DNA of 64,000 nt from Firmicutes bacterium HGW-Firmicutes-2 (GCA_002841495.1 PGZV01000004.1:1-64000), one strand, 5' to 3'. Shown: positions 1 to 8,479, numbered from the stretch's first letter. The notes: generated by a model from the sequence alone, not told the origin. Translations and numbers: made by a program.

Positions 1-149
1 CAGCGCCTAAGTTCATTATAGTAAAAATAAAACAAATGAGCATTGAATTTTACTATATGTTCATTATACAAGGAGATATGCTGAAGTAATAGCTCAAGGA
101 AAAAATCCCATCGCTCTACGTATAATTCTATAACATTAACAACAACCAA
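1..149 (-). CDS. Possible partial ORF at left edge, unknown
   Basis: Read on the minus strand, the frame is open from a stop near 200 to the window edge. A possible TTG start lies at 149-147, preceded by an AAGGTG-like ribosome binding site. The product would begin with hydrophobic and acidic residues and contain several Phe/Tyr. I do not recognise a family. There is no ATG start and the DNA is AT-rich, so a chance open frame or the relic of a gene outside the window is equally possible. Confidence 0.2.
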   Translation of the reverse strand, partial: MVVVNVIELYVERWDFFLELLLQHISLYNEHIVKFNAHLFYFYYNELRR

Positions 150-270
150 TTCATCACCTTTTTCGTCAAATATTAGTTTATTCTATCTTATAATCTATAA
201 TTATAGCACAAGTATGCTTTTTGCATATAAAATATCTTGAAATTCAGTGAAGATAAAATACCTAGGCCGC

Positions 271-289
271 AATGATAACAACTATCATT
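271..289. promoter_or_regulatory. Fur-like palindrome upstream of the metal regulator
   Basis: A perfect 7-base inverted repeat, AATGATA and TATCATT, is separated by 5 bases. The layout resembles a Fur/PerR/Zur box (related to GATAATGATAATCATTATC). It sits immediately upstream of the -35 element at 294, where a repressor or activator could act. Which Fur-family protein would bind is not shown by the sequence. Confidence 0.5.
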
Positions 290-293
290 AGCA

Positions 294-322
294 TTGACAA
301 ATACAAAAAAATGACTTATGCT
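294..322 (+). promoter_or_regulatory. Sigma-A promoter for dtxR-family gene
   Basis: TTGACA (294-299), a 17-base spacer and TATGCT (317-322). It lies between the Fur-like palindrome and the DtxR-like box, so both would affect initiation. Confidence 0.6.
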
Positions 323-338
323 ATACTTGAGAATAAAG

Positions 339-354
339 TTAAGGCTAACCTTAA
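339..354. promoter_or_regulatory. DtxR/MntR-type operator
   Basis: TTAAGG and CCTTAA arms around CTAA resemble the DtxR-family operator core (TTAGGTTAGGCTAACCTAA). The site lies at about +10 to +25 from the predicted start and just ahead of the ribosome binding site of the DtxR-family gene. This suggests autorepression that also covers the transporter genes behind it. Confidence 0.55.
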
Positions 355-369
355 AAAGGAGTTGTCAAA

Positions 370-1041
370 ATGAATAGAGGCGAAGAAGATTATATAAAAG
401 CAATTTATGAAATTGAAAGTCGACAGCAAAATCTAGATTTGGTATCTAATCTTCAGCTCATGCAATATTTTTCTCATACTGCTCAAACGGTTAATGAGAT
501 GATTAAAAAACTAACTAAGAAGAAGTTGGTCGAATACAAACCTTATAAAGGATCTAATTTGACACAGGATGGGAGAAGGAGTGCCATTCGGTTGATACGT
601 GTACATAGAATATGGGAAACGTTTTTAGTAGAAAAACTAGGTTATTCATGGGAGGAAGTCCACGAGGAAGCAGAGAGACTTGAGCATATTACCAATAGTA
701 AAATGGAAGAAAGACTCTTCACTTTTTTGGGAGAACCGGAAGCGTGTCCCCATGGTAATAAAATACCCAGTACCGAGCATCATACGGAAAATAATGAAAG
801 AAAAGAACCGCCTAAAAAAGCACTCATTGATGCAGTTGAAAAAAAAGTATATTGCCTTGAGAGTGTAGTTGATGACAAAAAGATATTAACTTATTTAAAT
901 AGTATAGATATCCGAATAGGACAAGAATTTTTAGTAACTAGAATAGACACGATCAGTGAACTGATTGAACTGTCTACGAACAATCAGACGATTGTAATCG
1001 GTTATAAAGTCGCGAAGTGTTTATTTATAAGTGCATGTTAG
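370..1041 (+). CDS. DtxR/MntR-family metal-dependent regulator
   Basis: Metal-dependent transcriptional repressor. The 223 residues fit the three-domain DtxR plan. An N-terminal winged helix (about residues 1-65) includes the recognition-helix region with HTAQTVNEMI. A metal-binding and dimerisation domain (about 70-140) contains the typical CPHGNKIP segment (residues 125-132). A C-terminal SH3/FeoA-like domain follows (about 150-220). AAGGAG at 356-361 supports the ATG at 370. It directly precedes a metal ABC transporter and carries a DtxR-like box in its own leader, so it very likely controls that uptake system. The metal (Mn, Fe or Zn) cannot be fixed from sequence. Confidence 0.9.
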   Translation: MNRGEEDYIKAIYEIESRQQNLDLVSNLQLMQYFSHTAQTVNEMIKKLTKKKLVEYKPYKGSNLTQDGRRSAIRLIRVHRIWETFLVEKLGYSWEEVHEEAERLEHITNSKMEERLFTFLGEPEACPHGNKIPSTEHHTENNERKEPPKKALIDAVEKKVYCLESVVDDKKILTYLNSIDIRIGQEFLVTRIDTISELIELSTNNQTIVIGYKVAKCLFISAC

Positions 1042-1101
1042 CAATCAATCAATAAATAGAGAGTCTGAAAACAATTCATGAAAGATTTAGAGGTGAATAT
1101 T

Positions 1102-2043
1102 ATGCGAATTAAATTGAAAAAATATAATAAAATTATAGGTGTATTCGTATCTGTTATGATGGTTTTGATGATAGCAGGTTGTGCAAAAGAGCAAAATGAA
1201 GATAATGGTAAAATAAAAATTGTAACAACAACAACGATGTTAGCGGATCTGGCAAGAGTTATAGGTGGCGATTATGTTCAGGTTAATGGCCTAATGGGAC
1301 CTGGTATAGACCCTCATTTATACAAAGCAAGTGCAGGAGATGTAAGCGTTATTCAAGAAGCGGATCTAGTGGTCTACAATGGTTTGGATTTGGAAAGTAA
1401 ACTGGGAGAAATATTTGCGAGTTTAGAGAAAGAAGAAAAAGTTGTTGTCATGATTGCAGAGGGATTACCCGATGCCGATCTGATCATGGATGAAGAAACT
1501 GGGGGCTATGATCCTCACATCTGGTTTGATGTGAATCTGTGGAAAATGGCATCTTCAAATCTGCTTGAGGGTCTTATTAAAGTAGATCCTATGAACAAAG
1601 AGGTATACATCAAAAACCATGAAGCATATGTGAAGGAACTTGAAGTATTGAATAGTTATGTGGGGGAAGAAGTTGCTTTGATTCCTGAAAGCGCTCGAGT
1701 CATTATTACGGCTCACGATGCTTTCCAGTATTTTGGTAAAGCATATGGTATGGAAGTTTTAGGTTTACAAGGTATATCGACAGAATCAGAGGCCGGAACC
1801 GGTGATGTAAAGAGTTTAGCTGATTATATTGTTGAAGGACAAATCAAAGCAATCTTTGTTGAGTCAAGTGTGCCAAAAAGAAATATTGAAGCTTTGCAAG
1901 AAGCCGTTAAAGCACAAGGCTTCGACGTTGAAATCGGTGGAGAATTATATTCTGATTCCTTAGGTACTACAGGAACGGATGCTGAAACATATATTGGAAC
2001 AATGAGAAGCAATGTAGAAACAATAGTTAATGCATTGAAATAG
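1102..2043 (+). CDS. Metal ABC transporter substrate-binding lipoprotein (TroA/MntC/ZnuA family)
   Basis: Captures Mn, Zn or Fe outside the membrane and hands it to the permease. The ATG at 1102 is preferred over 1078 because GAGGTG (1090-1095) sits six bases upstream and the protein then begins with a normal lipoprotein signal, MRIKLKK plus a hydrophobic stretch and lipobox IAGC (lipidated Cys 27). Cluster A-I hallmarks are present: DPHLYKAS (His 71), DPHIWFDV (His 139), a later ITAHDAF histidine and an acidic ligand region FVESS. There is no long His/Asp-rich loop of the ZnuA kind, which leans towards Mn/Fe, weakly. It is first of four transporter genes. Confidence 0.92.
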   Translation: MRIKLKKYNKIIGVFVSVMMVLMIAGCAKEQNEDNGKIKIVTTTTMLADLARVIGGDYVQVNGLMGPGIDPHLYKASAGDVSVIQEADLVVYNGLDLESKLGEIFASLEKEEKVVVMIAEGLPDADLIMDEETGGYDPHIWFDVNLWKMASSNLLEGLIKVDPMNKEVYIKNHEAYVKELEVLNSYVGEEVALIPESARVIITAHDAFQYFGKAYGMEVLGLQGISTESEAGTGDVKSLADYIVEGQIKAIFVESSVPKRNIEALQEAVKAQGFDVEIGGELYSDSLGTTGTDAETYIGTMRSNVETIVNALK

Positions 2044-2072
2044 ATGCACGATGGATGAAGGGAGGGATTGAC

Positions 2073-2813
2073 TTGTCTAAAGAGGTTGAATTCGTAGTAG
2101 AAGTAGAAGATATGACTGTAGCCTATCATGTTAAACCGGTTTTGTGGGATGTGGATCTTAATGTACCAAAGGGTGTACTAATGGCAATAGTAGGACCAAA
2201 CGGTGCAGGTAAATCCACATTGCTTAAGGCGATGTTGAATCTCATTAAACCCATTTCAGGACGCGTTCTTTTTAATGGAGAGAGTTATGAAACTCAACGA
2301 AAGCATATTGGCTATGTGCCACAAAGAGGTAGTGTTGACTGGGATTTTCCGACAACGGTACTGGATGTCGTACTAATGGGCAGATATGGACATATAGGTT
2401 GGATCAAAAGATCGAGTTCTAAAGATAAAGAGCTTGCAATGATAGCACTAAAAAAAGTCGCGATGGAAGATTTTTCCAATCGACAAATCAGTCAATTAAG
2501 TGGTGGTCAGCAACAAAGAGTCTTTTTAGCTAGAGCACTTGTACAAGACGCAGATATCTATTTTATGGATGAACCTTTTCAAGGGGTGGATGCAAAGACG
2601 GAAAAAGCGGTTATTGAGATTCTCAAAGAGCTTAGAAAACGCGGGAAAACGGTAGTGGTCGTGCATCATGATTTGCAAACGGTGAAGGACTATTTTGATT
2701 GGGTAACGCTCATCAATACACAATTAATAGCTTCCGGTCCTGTAGAAGACGTATTCACGGAAGATAACTTAAGAAAAGCATATCGAAGCACCGGAAAAAT
2801 ATTGAAAGGTTAG
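2073..2813 (+). CDS. Metal ABC transporter ATP-binding protein
   Basis: ATPase that powers metal import with the two permeases downstream. Walker A GPNGAGKST is at residues 41-49, followed by the ABC signature LSGGQQQR, Walker B YFMDEP and the switch histidine in VHHDL. The TTG at 2073 is the likely start: GGAGG at 2061-2065 is spaced seven bases from it, whereas the upstream ATG at 2055 has no ribosome binding site. Length (about 246 aa) is normal for TroB/MntB/ZnuC. The stop abuts the next gene. Confidence 0.93.
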   Translation: MSKEVEFVVEVEDMTVAYHVKPVLWDVDLNVPKGVLMAIVGPNGAGKSTLLKAMLNLIKPISGRVLFNGESYETQRKHIGYVPQRGSVDWDFPTTVLDVVLMGRYGHIGWIKRSSSKDKELAMIALKKVAMEDFSNRQISQLSGGQQQRVFLARALVQDADIYFMDEPFQGVDAKTEKAVIEILKELRKRGKTVVVVHHDLQTVKDYFDWVTLINTQLIASGPVEDVFTEDNLRKAYRSTGKILKG

Positions 2814-3974
2814 GTGAGGCATGTGAATATACTAGAGCTACTTGCCAATGACTACACCTTACGTGTCGTAGCGCTTGGTTCTGCAATGCTTGGTTTTGTA
2901 AGTGGGATTGTAGGGAGTTTTGCAGTGCTTAATAAACAAGGGTTATTAGGGGACGCAATCTCACATGCATCTCTTCCCGGCATTGCAATTATGTTTTTAC
3001 TCATTCAAACAAAAAGCACAGAGTTGTTTATGCTGGGTGCACTGATTGCCGGGCTTACGGCTACAGCACTTATTAATGCGATTGTAAAATATTCAAGAAT
3101 TAAAGTTGATAGTGCTATGGCTTTGGTATTATCTGTTTTTTTTGGATTCGGGTTAGTTCTATTAACCTATATTCAGAAAATACCCAATGCTAATCAAGCA
3201 GGTCTTGAAAAATTCATATTTGGTCAGGCATCAACATTGTTAAGAAGAGACATATATTTAATATTAATAATTGGCCTCATTTTGATGTCATTGACTATTG
3301 TTTTTTGGAAAGAGTTTAAGATTGTGACTTTTGATGCGGATTTTGCAGATAGCATAGGTATATCAAGTAAGAGAATATCCTATATTCTCTCAAGTATGAT
3401 TGTCTTGTCGATTATTATTGGCCTACAGAGTGTTGGCGTTATACTTATGAGTGCATTGCTTGTCGCACCAGGCGTAGCAGCAAGACAATGGACAAATAAA
3501 CTTTCAGTCATGATTGTTTTAGCAGGAACTTTTGGTACGGTTAGCGGTCTTGTTGGAACGATCATCAGTTCTTCAATGCAGAAGATGCCAACGGGTCCAA
3601 GTATAGTATTGGTCATTAGTTTTATCGTATTTGTGAGTATGATACTGTCACCAAGTCGAGGTATTTTATGGCGATATGTACGTCAAATAAAACATCAGTC
3701 AGATATTAATGAGGATCAGGTTCTACTAAACTTATATGACTTAGCAATGAATCATAATAACCCACACCACAGTCATAATATTGCTGCAATTGAACCAATG
3801 AACACTCAGGGTGGTAAAAAACTAAAGCAATTGAAATACATCTTGGGTAATCTGCAAGCAAAAGCTTTGGTTAAAGAAGAACAACTTGATGGGTGGTCCA
3901 TTACAGAAGAAGGGCTAAATTATATCATGAAACATCCTATGAGAAAGGAGGAGAACGATGTCACCTCAAATTGA
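2814..3974 (+). CDS. Metal ABC transporter permease with C-terminal winged-helix-like tail
   Basis: TroC/ZnuB-family membrane subunit with roughly eight to nine hydrophobic segments over the first 290 residues, including the family feature GDAISHASLPGI. Residues from about 300 to 386 are soluble: a histidine-containing linker (NHNNPHHSH) leads to a segment with KQLKYILGNLQAKALV and WSITEEGLNYI, which resembles a small winged helix. Plain family members are about 280-300 aa. The GTG start immediately follows the previous stop. The gene overlaps the next by 17 bases, indicating translational coupling. Confidence 0.9.
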   Translation: MRHVNILELLANDYTLRVVALGSAMLGFVSGIVGSFAVLNKQGLLGDAISHASLPGIAIMFLLIQTKSTELFMLGALIAGLTATALINAIVKYSRIKVDSAMALVLSVFFGFGLVLLTYIQKIPNANQAGLEKFIFGQASTLLRRDIYLILIIGLILMSLTIVFWKEFKIVTFDADFADSIGISSKRISYILSSMIVLSIIIGLQSVGVILMSALLVAPGVAARQWTNKLSVMIVLAGTFGTVSGLVGTIISSSMQKMPTGPSIVLVISFIVFVSMILSPSRGILWRYVRQIKHQSDINEDQVLLNLYDLAMNHNNPHHSHNIAAIEPMNTQGGKKLKQLKYILGNLQAKALVKEEQLDGWSITEEGLNYIMKHPMRKEENDVTSN

Positions 3975-5097
3975 AATTCAAATCATCGCTGTTATTGTTG
4001 CAATAGCATGTAGCATACCGGGTGTCTTTTTGGTACTGCGTAAAATGGCAATGATGTCAGACGCAATTACACACACCATTCTTCTTGGAATCATCATAGG
4101 ATTCTTTATTGTCCATGACATAAGTTCGCCTTTTTTAATTATTGGTGCGACTTTAACGGGGCTTTTTACAGTGTATATGGTAGAACTTTTGACACGAACC
4201 CGATTAGTTTCAGAGGATTCGGCAATTGGTATCGTGTTTCCCTTTTTATTTAGTATTGCAATCATATTGATTACGCGATATGCCGGGAATGTTCATATAG
4301 ATATAGATGCTGTTTTACTTGGTGAATTAGCATTTGCCCCTTTTAATAGATTGAGAATTTTTGGCGTAGATATAGGAGCTAAAGGGATTTATTCTATGGG
4401 TCTTATTCTAATAATTAATCTAGGGTTGATCTGGATTTTTTTCAAAGAAATCAAAATCGTAGTATTTGATTCTGAGCTAGCAGCAGTTTTGGGATTTTCA
4501 CCCGTTTTAATACAATATGGGCTCATGACGATTGTTTCTGTGACAACAGTGGGTGCCTTTGAAGCTGTAGGATCCATTTTAGTGATCGCTTTTATGATTG
4601 GGCCACCTGTTTCGGCATATTTATTGACAGATGACTTGAAGAAAATGTTGTATATAAGTTCGGGTATTGGTGCTCTTAATGCGTTAGGTGGCTATCAGAT
4701 AGCTTTTTATTATGATGTATCCATAGCAGGCTCTATGGCCACATTTACCGGTATTACTTTTATGTTTGTCTTTATTTTTGCACCCCAGAGGGGTATGATC
4801 TCTGTTGCAAAGAGGCGGAAATTCCAATCCATTGATTTCGCTAAAAAAACAATGCTCTTTCATATTCTTCATCATGAAGGGAAAGAAAATGAAGGCATTG
4901 AAAATGGCGTTTCAACAATTTATGAGCACTTAAACCTTAAAAGAGAGTTTTTAAAAAGAATGATTTTGCAACTCATACATGAAGAAAAGCTTCAAGAAGT
5001 ATCAGGCGTGTATAAACTCACGGACAGTGGTAGGAAGTATACAATAGAAAGCTATGAATCTATTATTGAAAGCTTAAATTCTGAGTATATAAAATAG
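3958..5097 (+). CDS. Metal ABC transporter permease, second subunit, with winged-helix-like tail
   Basis: Second TroD/MntD-type permease. AGGAG lies a few bases ahead of the ATG, which falls inside the end of the preceding permease gene. The first 285 residues hold the membrane segments and the family motif MMSDAITHTILLGI. Residues from about 300 to 379 form a second soluble tail (HILHHEGKEN, then NGVSTIYEHLNL, then VYKLTDSGRKY) with helix-helix-helix-wing character like that of DtxR/MarR-type winged helices. Last gene of the metal operon; a hairpin follows. Confidence 0.9.
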   Translation: MSPQIEIQIIAVIVAIACSIPGVFLVLRKMAMMSDAITHTILLGIIIGFFIVHDISSPFLIIGATLTGLFTVYMVELLTRTRLVSEDSAIGIVFPFLFSIAIILITRYAGNVHIDIDAVLLGELAFAPFNRLRIFGVDIGAKGIYSMGLILIINLGLIWIFFKEIKIVVFDSELAAVLGFSPVLIQYGLMTIVSVTTVGAFEAVGSILVIAFMIGPPVSAYLLTDDLKKMLYISSGIGALNALGGYQIAFYYDVSIAGSMATFTGITFMFVFIFAPQRGMISVAKRRKFQSIDFAKKTMLFHILHHEGKENEGIENGVSTIYEHLNLKREFLKRMILQLIHEEKLQEVSGVYKLTDSGRKYTIESYESIIESLNSEYIK

Positions 5098-5135
5098 AAG
5101 AGTTATAAGTTACGTCATGGTTAATTGTGTAAAGC

Positions 5136-5166
5136 ATTGTACTACAAATATAGTACAATAAATTTT
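5136..5166 (+). terminator. Terminator-like hairpin after the metal transporter operon
   Basis: Nine-base arms ATTGTACTA and TAGTACAAT around a six-base loop, followed by AT-rich sequence with TTTTT at 5162-5166. The stem is AT-rich, so termination may be partial. Confidence 0.5.
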
Positions 5167-5182
5167 TGAAAAAGGGCATTGT

Positions 5183-5211
5183 GTGACAAGCCTTTAGGTT
5201 TTGGTTATGCT
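5183..5211 (+). promoter_or_regulatory. Promoter for the AraC/GyrI regulator
   Basis: GTGACA (5183-5188), 17-base spacer, TATGCT (5206-5211), about 28 bases before the ATG at 5239. Confidence 0.45.
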
Positions 5212-5238
5212 ATTCTTTAAATAGGAGGAGGAAGTCGT

Positions 5239-6588
5239 ATGCATGCATGGGAGGCAATACAGCAATCATTGGACTACATAGAAGACCATATATCGGATAA
5301 CATTAAGATGGAAAAGCTTGCAAATGTTGCAGCGCTATCACCTTACTATTATCAACGCTTGTTCAAGAGATTAGTTAAAAAGCCAGTAAATGAGTATGTG
5401 AAACTTCGTAGGTTGGAAAAAGCATCACAAGCGCTTAAATGCAATGAAAAACGTATCATAGATATAGCACTTGGAAATGGATTTACGGATCATGCAAACT
5501 TTACTCGAGCATTCAAAGAGGCTTATGATATGACGCCTGAGGCATATCGGCGTTGTCCTGTAATACTCAATCACTTTATTAAGCCAGACCTATTGCTGAA
5601 TTATGTCATGGCTGAAGAAGATATACCGGTGATTACAGATGGGATTGTGATAGAAGTTACTCGAAAAACATTGGATGAACCACGTACATTTATTGGAATT
5701 GAAGGAGAAGTGCCTGAAAATGAACTTCTAGTCGGTAGATCGACGGGCATTGCAACCACAGGTTTAATTTGGGATGCATTCCACAGTCGAAAATCAAACA
5801 TTCAGCAATTACTATCAAATGGTAACGAACTAGGCATTCTTTATATGGGTGAGGCTAGGGAAGGTTGCTGTACCTATATGGCCGGAGCTGAAACAACTTT
5901 AAAAGTAAAAGAAGAAGGATATGCGACCTATACACTTCCGTGTGGTGAATATGTTGTTTGCGGTTTTGAAGCGGAAACCTTTGAGGAGCTCATTGGACCC
6001 GCAATTTACAAAGCGCATATTTTCATGAAAAATCATCTGAAAAAGAAGGGCTTGACTTGCGGAGTGTTTGCCGCTGAGAAGTATTATGATACATATTCTG
6101 ATACAAACTACATGGAAATATGGCTGCCATTAAGTACGTCACAAGAGACCTTGAAAATGCAGAAAACATGGGATATTAATGATGGAACAATAAAGCCCTC
6201 TATGGCAATGATCAAAGATTATGTAAATAGTACATTATTTGACGCTTTATGTTTTTTTATAGAGACAGAATATCAAAGTAAGCCTGTCCTAGAATACAGT
6301 AGATGCTCTTTGCAGTATGGTTGGAATGTGAAATACAAAAAGTCGGGCCGTTCTTTATGTACCTTGTACCCAATGGAAGGTTACTTTATAGCCCTCGTTG
6401 TCATAGGTGAACGGGAGCGGGTCGAGATGGAACTGTCACTCCCCTTATTTACAGAATATATGCAACATTTATATCACGAAACAAAAATAGGCATGGGTCA
6501 GAAGTGGCTCATGATCCATGTGACAGATGAAGCGATACTGGAAGATGTTAAGCAGTGTATCGCGATTCGTAGAGGTAGGAGGCAATAG
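5239..6588 (+). CDS. AraC-family regulator fused to GyrI-like and DUF3788-like domains
   Basis: Three regions are visible. Residues 1-105 are an AraC/XylS double helix-turn-helix (LSPYYYQRLFKRLV and the second helix-turn-helix with GFTDHANFTRAFK). Residues about 130-290 form a GyrI/AraC effector-binding domain that usually binds hydrophobic cationic drugs or other small ligands. Residues about 310-445 resemble DUF3788 (WNVKYKKSGRSLCTLYP). BmrR/Rob-type regulators have the first two domains only, so the third is an addition. GGAGGAGG precedes the ATG. The gene is followed within two bases by a free GyrI-like protein, which suggests co-transcription. The ligand is unknown. Confidence 0.85.
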   Translation: MHAWEAIQQSLDYIEDHISDNIKMEKLANVAALSPYYYQRLFKRLVKKPVNEYVKLRRLEKASQALKCNEKRIIDIALGNGFTDHANFTRAFKEAYDMTPEAYRRCPVILNHFIKPDLLLNYVMAEEDIPVITDGIVIEVTRKTLDEPRTFIGIEGEVPENELLVGRSTGIATTGLIWDAFHSRKSNIQQLLSNGNELGILYMGEAREGCCTYMAGAETTLKVKEEGYATYTLPCGEYVVCGFEAETFEELIGPAIYKAHIFMKNHLKKKGLTCGVFAAEKYYDTYSDTNYMEIWLPLSTSQETLKMQKTWDINDGTIKPSMAMIKDYVNSTLFDALCFFIETEYQSKPVLEYSRCSLQYGWNVKYKKSGRSLCTLYPMEGYFIALVVIGERERVEMELSLPLFTEYMQHLYHETKIGMGQKWLMIHVTDEAILEDVKQCIAIRRGRRQ

Positions 6589-6590
6589 AG

Positions 6591-7052
6591 ATGGCAATTA
6601 TATCAAAAATAAGTTTAATTGAACAACCAAAGCAGCACGTATTGTCGATTCGCACGGTTATCCATTTCAATAACTATCCGAAAATGGCTGAGCAAGCATT
6701 TAGGGAAATTATGGATTATGCAGACCGCAATGACTTGCTGCTTTCTGGAGGTCCTTTTGTATGTTACCATAATACTGATTTAGAAAATCTTGATGTGGAA
6801 ATGGGCTTTTCTGTAGCTAAGCCTTCGCCGGGGAATGGTGCCATTATAGGGTATACGATTCCTGTTCAAAAAGGTGTATCAGGTATTTTCTTAGGCGCTT
6901 ATGAAGATACGGACCCACTCATGATTGAGATTATGCAATGGATTGTTGAGCATGGGTTTGAACAACAAGGCAAGATCTATAATTATTATCTGAATGATGA
7001 TCAGCGGGACTCAGGTGAGTTACTTACGCAGATTATTGTAACGATAAAATAA
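6591..7052 (+). CDS. GyrI-like small-molecule-binding protein
   Basis: A 153-residue stand-alone GyrI/SOUL-fold protein: repeated beta-alpha-beta-beta halves with PSPGNGAIIGYTIP and a C-terminal LNDDQRDSGE segment. It has no DNA-binding domain. The start lies two bases after the stop of the AraC/GyrI fusion, with AGGAGG (6577-6582) just upstream, so the two are probably one operon sharing a ligand class. It converges with arsC. Confidence 0.75.
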   Translation: MAIISKISLIEQPKQHVLSIRTVIHFNNYPKMAEQAFREIMDYADRNDLLLSGGPFVCYHNTDLENLDVEMGFSVAKPSPGNGAIIGYTIPVQKGVSGIFLGAYEDTDPLMIEIMQWIVEHGFEQQGKIYNYYLNDDQRDSGELLTQIIVTIK

Positions 7053-7071
7053 ATCTGAAACTTTGAATGGA

Positions 7072-7488
7072 TTATTTAATGAAATCAACAATCAATTCTT
7101 TAATTTGATTTTTTAGTTCTCTAACTTTATTAAGCTTTTCTTCATGTGTACCTGTATAATCTTCTGGGTTTTCTAAATCCCAGTGTAGTCTTATTGGACT
7201 ACCAGGGAAGATGGGACACTCTGTTTCTTTGGCTCTGTTACATACAGTGATAACATATCCATAGAATTTCTGAGCTTTAACAAGGCTAAAAACACTTTGG
7301 GTTTTCTTTTCGCTTAAGTCAATGCCTTCTTCTTTCATAACTTCAACAACTAAAGGATTAATCTTTGTGGGAGCGAATCCGGCACTTTCAACCTCAAAAT
7401 GGTCACCGCCCAGTTTTTTTAAAAACGCTTCAGCCATTTGACTTCTTGCAGAATTGTGAACACATACAAATAATACTTTTGTTTTCAA
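7072..7488 (-). CDS. arsC: Arsenate reductase, low-molecular-weight phosphatase type
   Basis: Reduces arsenate to arsenite in the cytoplasm, with thioredoxin as electron donor in this family. The phosphatase loop CVHNSARS is at residues 9-16. The two redox cysteines of the thioredoxin-coupled type are visible as Cys 83 (VCNRAKE) and Cys 91 (ECPIFPG). Length 138 aa is typical. A GGAGGC ribosome binding site precedes the ATG. No arsR, arsB or acr3 neighbours are present, so this is an orphan arsC. Low-molecular-weight protein-tyrosine phosphatase is the alternative, but the two extra cysteines argue against it. Confidence 0.93.
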   Translation of the reverse strand: MKTKVLFVCVHNSARSQMAEAFLKKLGGDHFEVESAGFAPTKINPLVVEVMKEEGIDLSEKKTQSVFSLVKAQKFYGYVITVCNRAKETECPIFPGSPIRLHWDLENPEDYTGTHEEKLNKVRELKNQIKELIVDFIK

Positions 7489-7745
7489 AGATATTGCCTC
7501 CTTAATATAGGCTTTTTTTTTTGATATAAAAAAACTGATTCATTAATTATAGCAAAACTGTGTCAAGAACCGTATGGGTATGTGTTAAATTTATGTAAAA
7601 GTCATATCTTATATTGGTTTAGCAGCGATCAGGAAGCTTTTTTCTAGCAAGCCAAACCCTATAACAAGCCTTTTTTGTCATCAGATTATGATATAATAAT
7701 GGTTAAGGTTATGCGGATCATATCAAACTATTGAAAGGATTATAT

Positions 7746-8369
7746 ATGGATAAACTGGACTACAAAAAAGTATACAAAGAACTTTATCTTGCAAAGACTA
7801 ACCCATCAATTATTGAAGTACCTTCAATCAGATTTGCAATTATTGATGGTGAAGGTGATCCAAACGGAGAAGCGTTTGGACTGGCTACAGCAGCGCTTTA
7901 TAGTTTTAGTTACGCTGTAAAAATGTCCTATAAAAGCAAAGAAATTCCCCAGGGGTTTTATGACTACACGGTATTTCCTCTTGAAGGCGTATGGAGTTTG
8001 GTAGATAAAAGTAAACCCATAACGGATAAAAATAACTATGCCTATTCTGTTATGATACGCCAGCCGGATTTTTTGACAGATAAACTATTTGAGAGGTTTA
8101 TTGAGGAAACTAAAAAGAAAAAGCCAAATGCTGATTTGGATAAGATTAGGTTCGAAACTATATCAGAAGGACTAGCCTGCCAAATGCTTCACATAGGAAG
8201 TTATGATGATGAGCCGGCAAGCTTTGACAAAATGAGGCAATACTGTAAAGTGAATGGATATGAGCGAGCATCACAAAAACATCGTGAAATCTATCTTTCA
8301 GACCCTCGTAAGACACAAGTCAACAAATTGAAAACAGTATTAAGGTTTAAGGTGAATAGTGTCCACTAA
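7746..8369 (+). CDS. GyrI-like domain protein (small-molecule-binding family)
   Basis: About 207 residues starting from ATG 7746, with AAAGGA six bases upstream; a TTG at 7731 has no such signal. The N-terminal PSIRFAIIDGEGDPNGEAF and the aromatic-rich core (YSFSYAVKMSYK, GFYDYTVFPLEGVW) match the GyrI-like family often labelled as a stand-alone AraC ligand-binding domain. No helix-turn-helix is present. It is the third GyrI-fold protein within 3 kb. A strong terminator follows. Ligand unknown; hydrolase activity toward electrophiles has been proposed for related proteins. Confidence 0.75.
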   Translation: MDKLDYKKVYKELYLAKTNPSIIEVPSIRFAIIDGEGDPNGEAFGLATAALYSFSYAVKMSYKSKEIPQGFYDYTVFPLEGVWSLVDKSKPITDKNNYAYSVMIRQPDFLTDKLFERFIEETKKKKPNADLDKIRFETISEGLACQMLHIGSYDDEPASFDKMRQYCKVNGYERASQKHREIYLSDPRKTQVNKLKTVLRFKVNSVH

Positions 8370-8434
8370 ATGCTAGTGGTCTAGCAGGTTATATATTGTC
8401 ATAGTGGAACGTGATTTATAAATTATTAATGTAC

Positions 8435-8479
8435 ACAAGTAAAGGGCTACTGGGAAATCGCCAGTAGCCCTTTACTTGT
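8435..8479. terminator. Bidirectional terminator
   Basis: Perfect 19-base arms (8435-8453 and 8461-8479) around a seven-base loop, with AAAG/CTTT outer parts. It lies between two convergent genes (GyrI-like plus, lipoprotein minus). Confidence 0.85.

Noticed and set aside
2055-2072. Upstream ATG of the metal ATPase gene as the start
   Set aside because: No ribosome binding site precedes it, while GGAGG at 2061-2065 is correctly placed for the TTG at 2073.
5136-5159. Operator for the AraC/GyrI regulator
   Set aside because: The dyad is followed by an AT-rich tail and sits directly after the metal operon, more than 20 bases upstream of the next -35; a weak terminator is the simpler reading.
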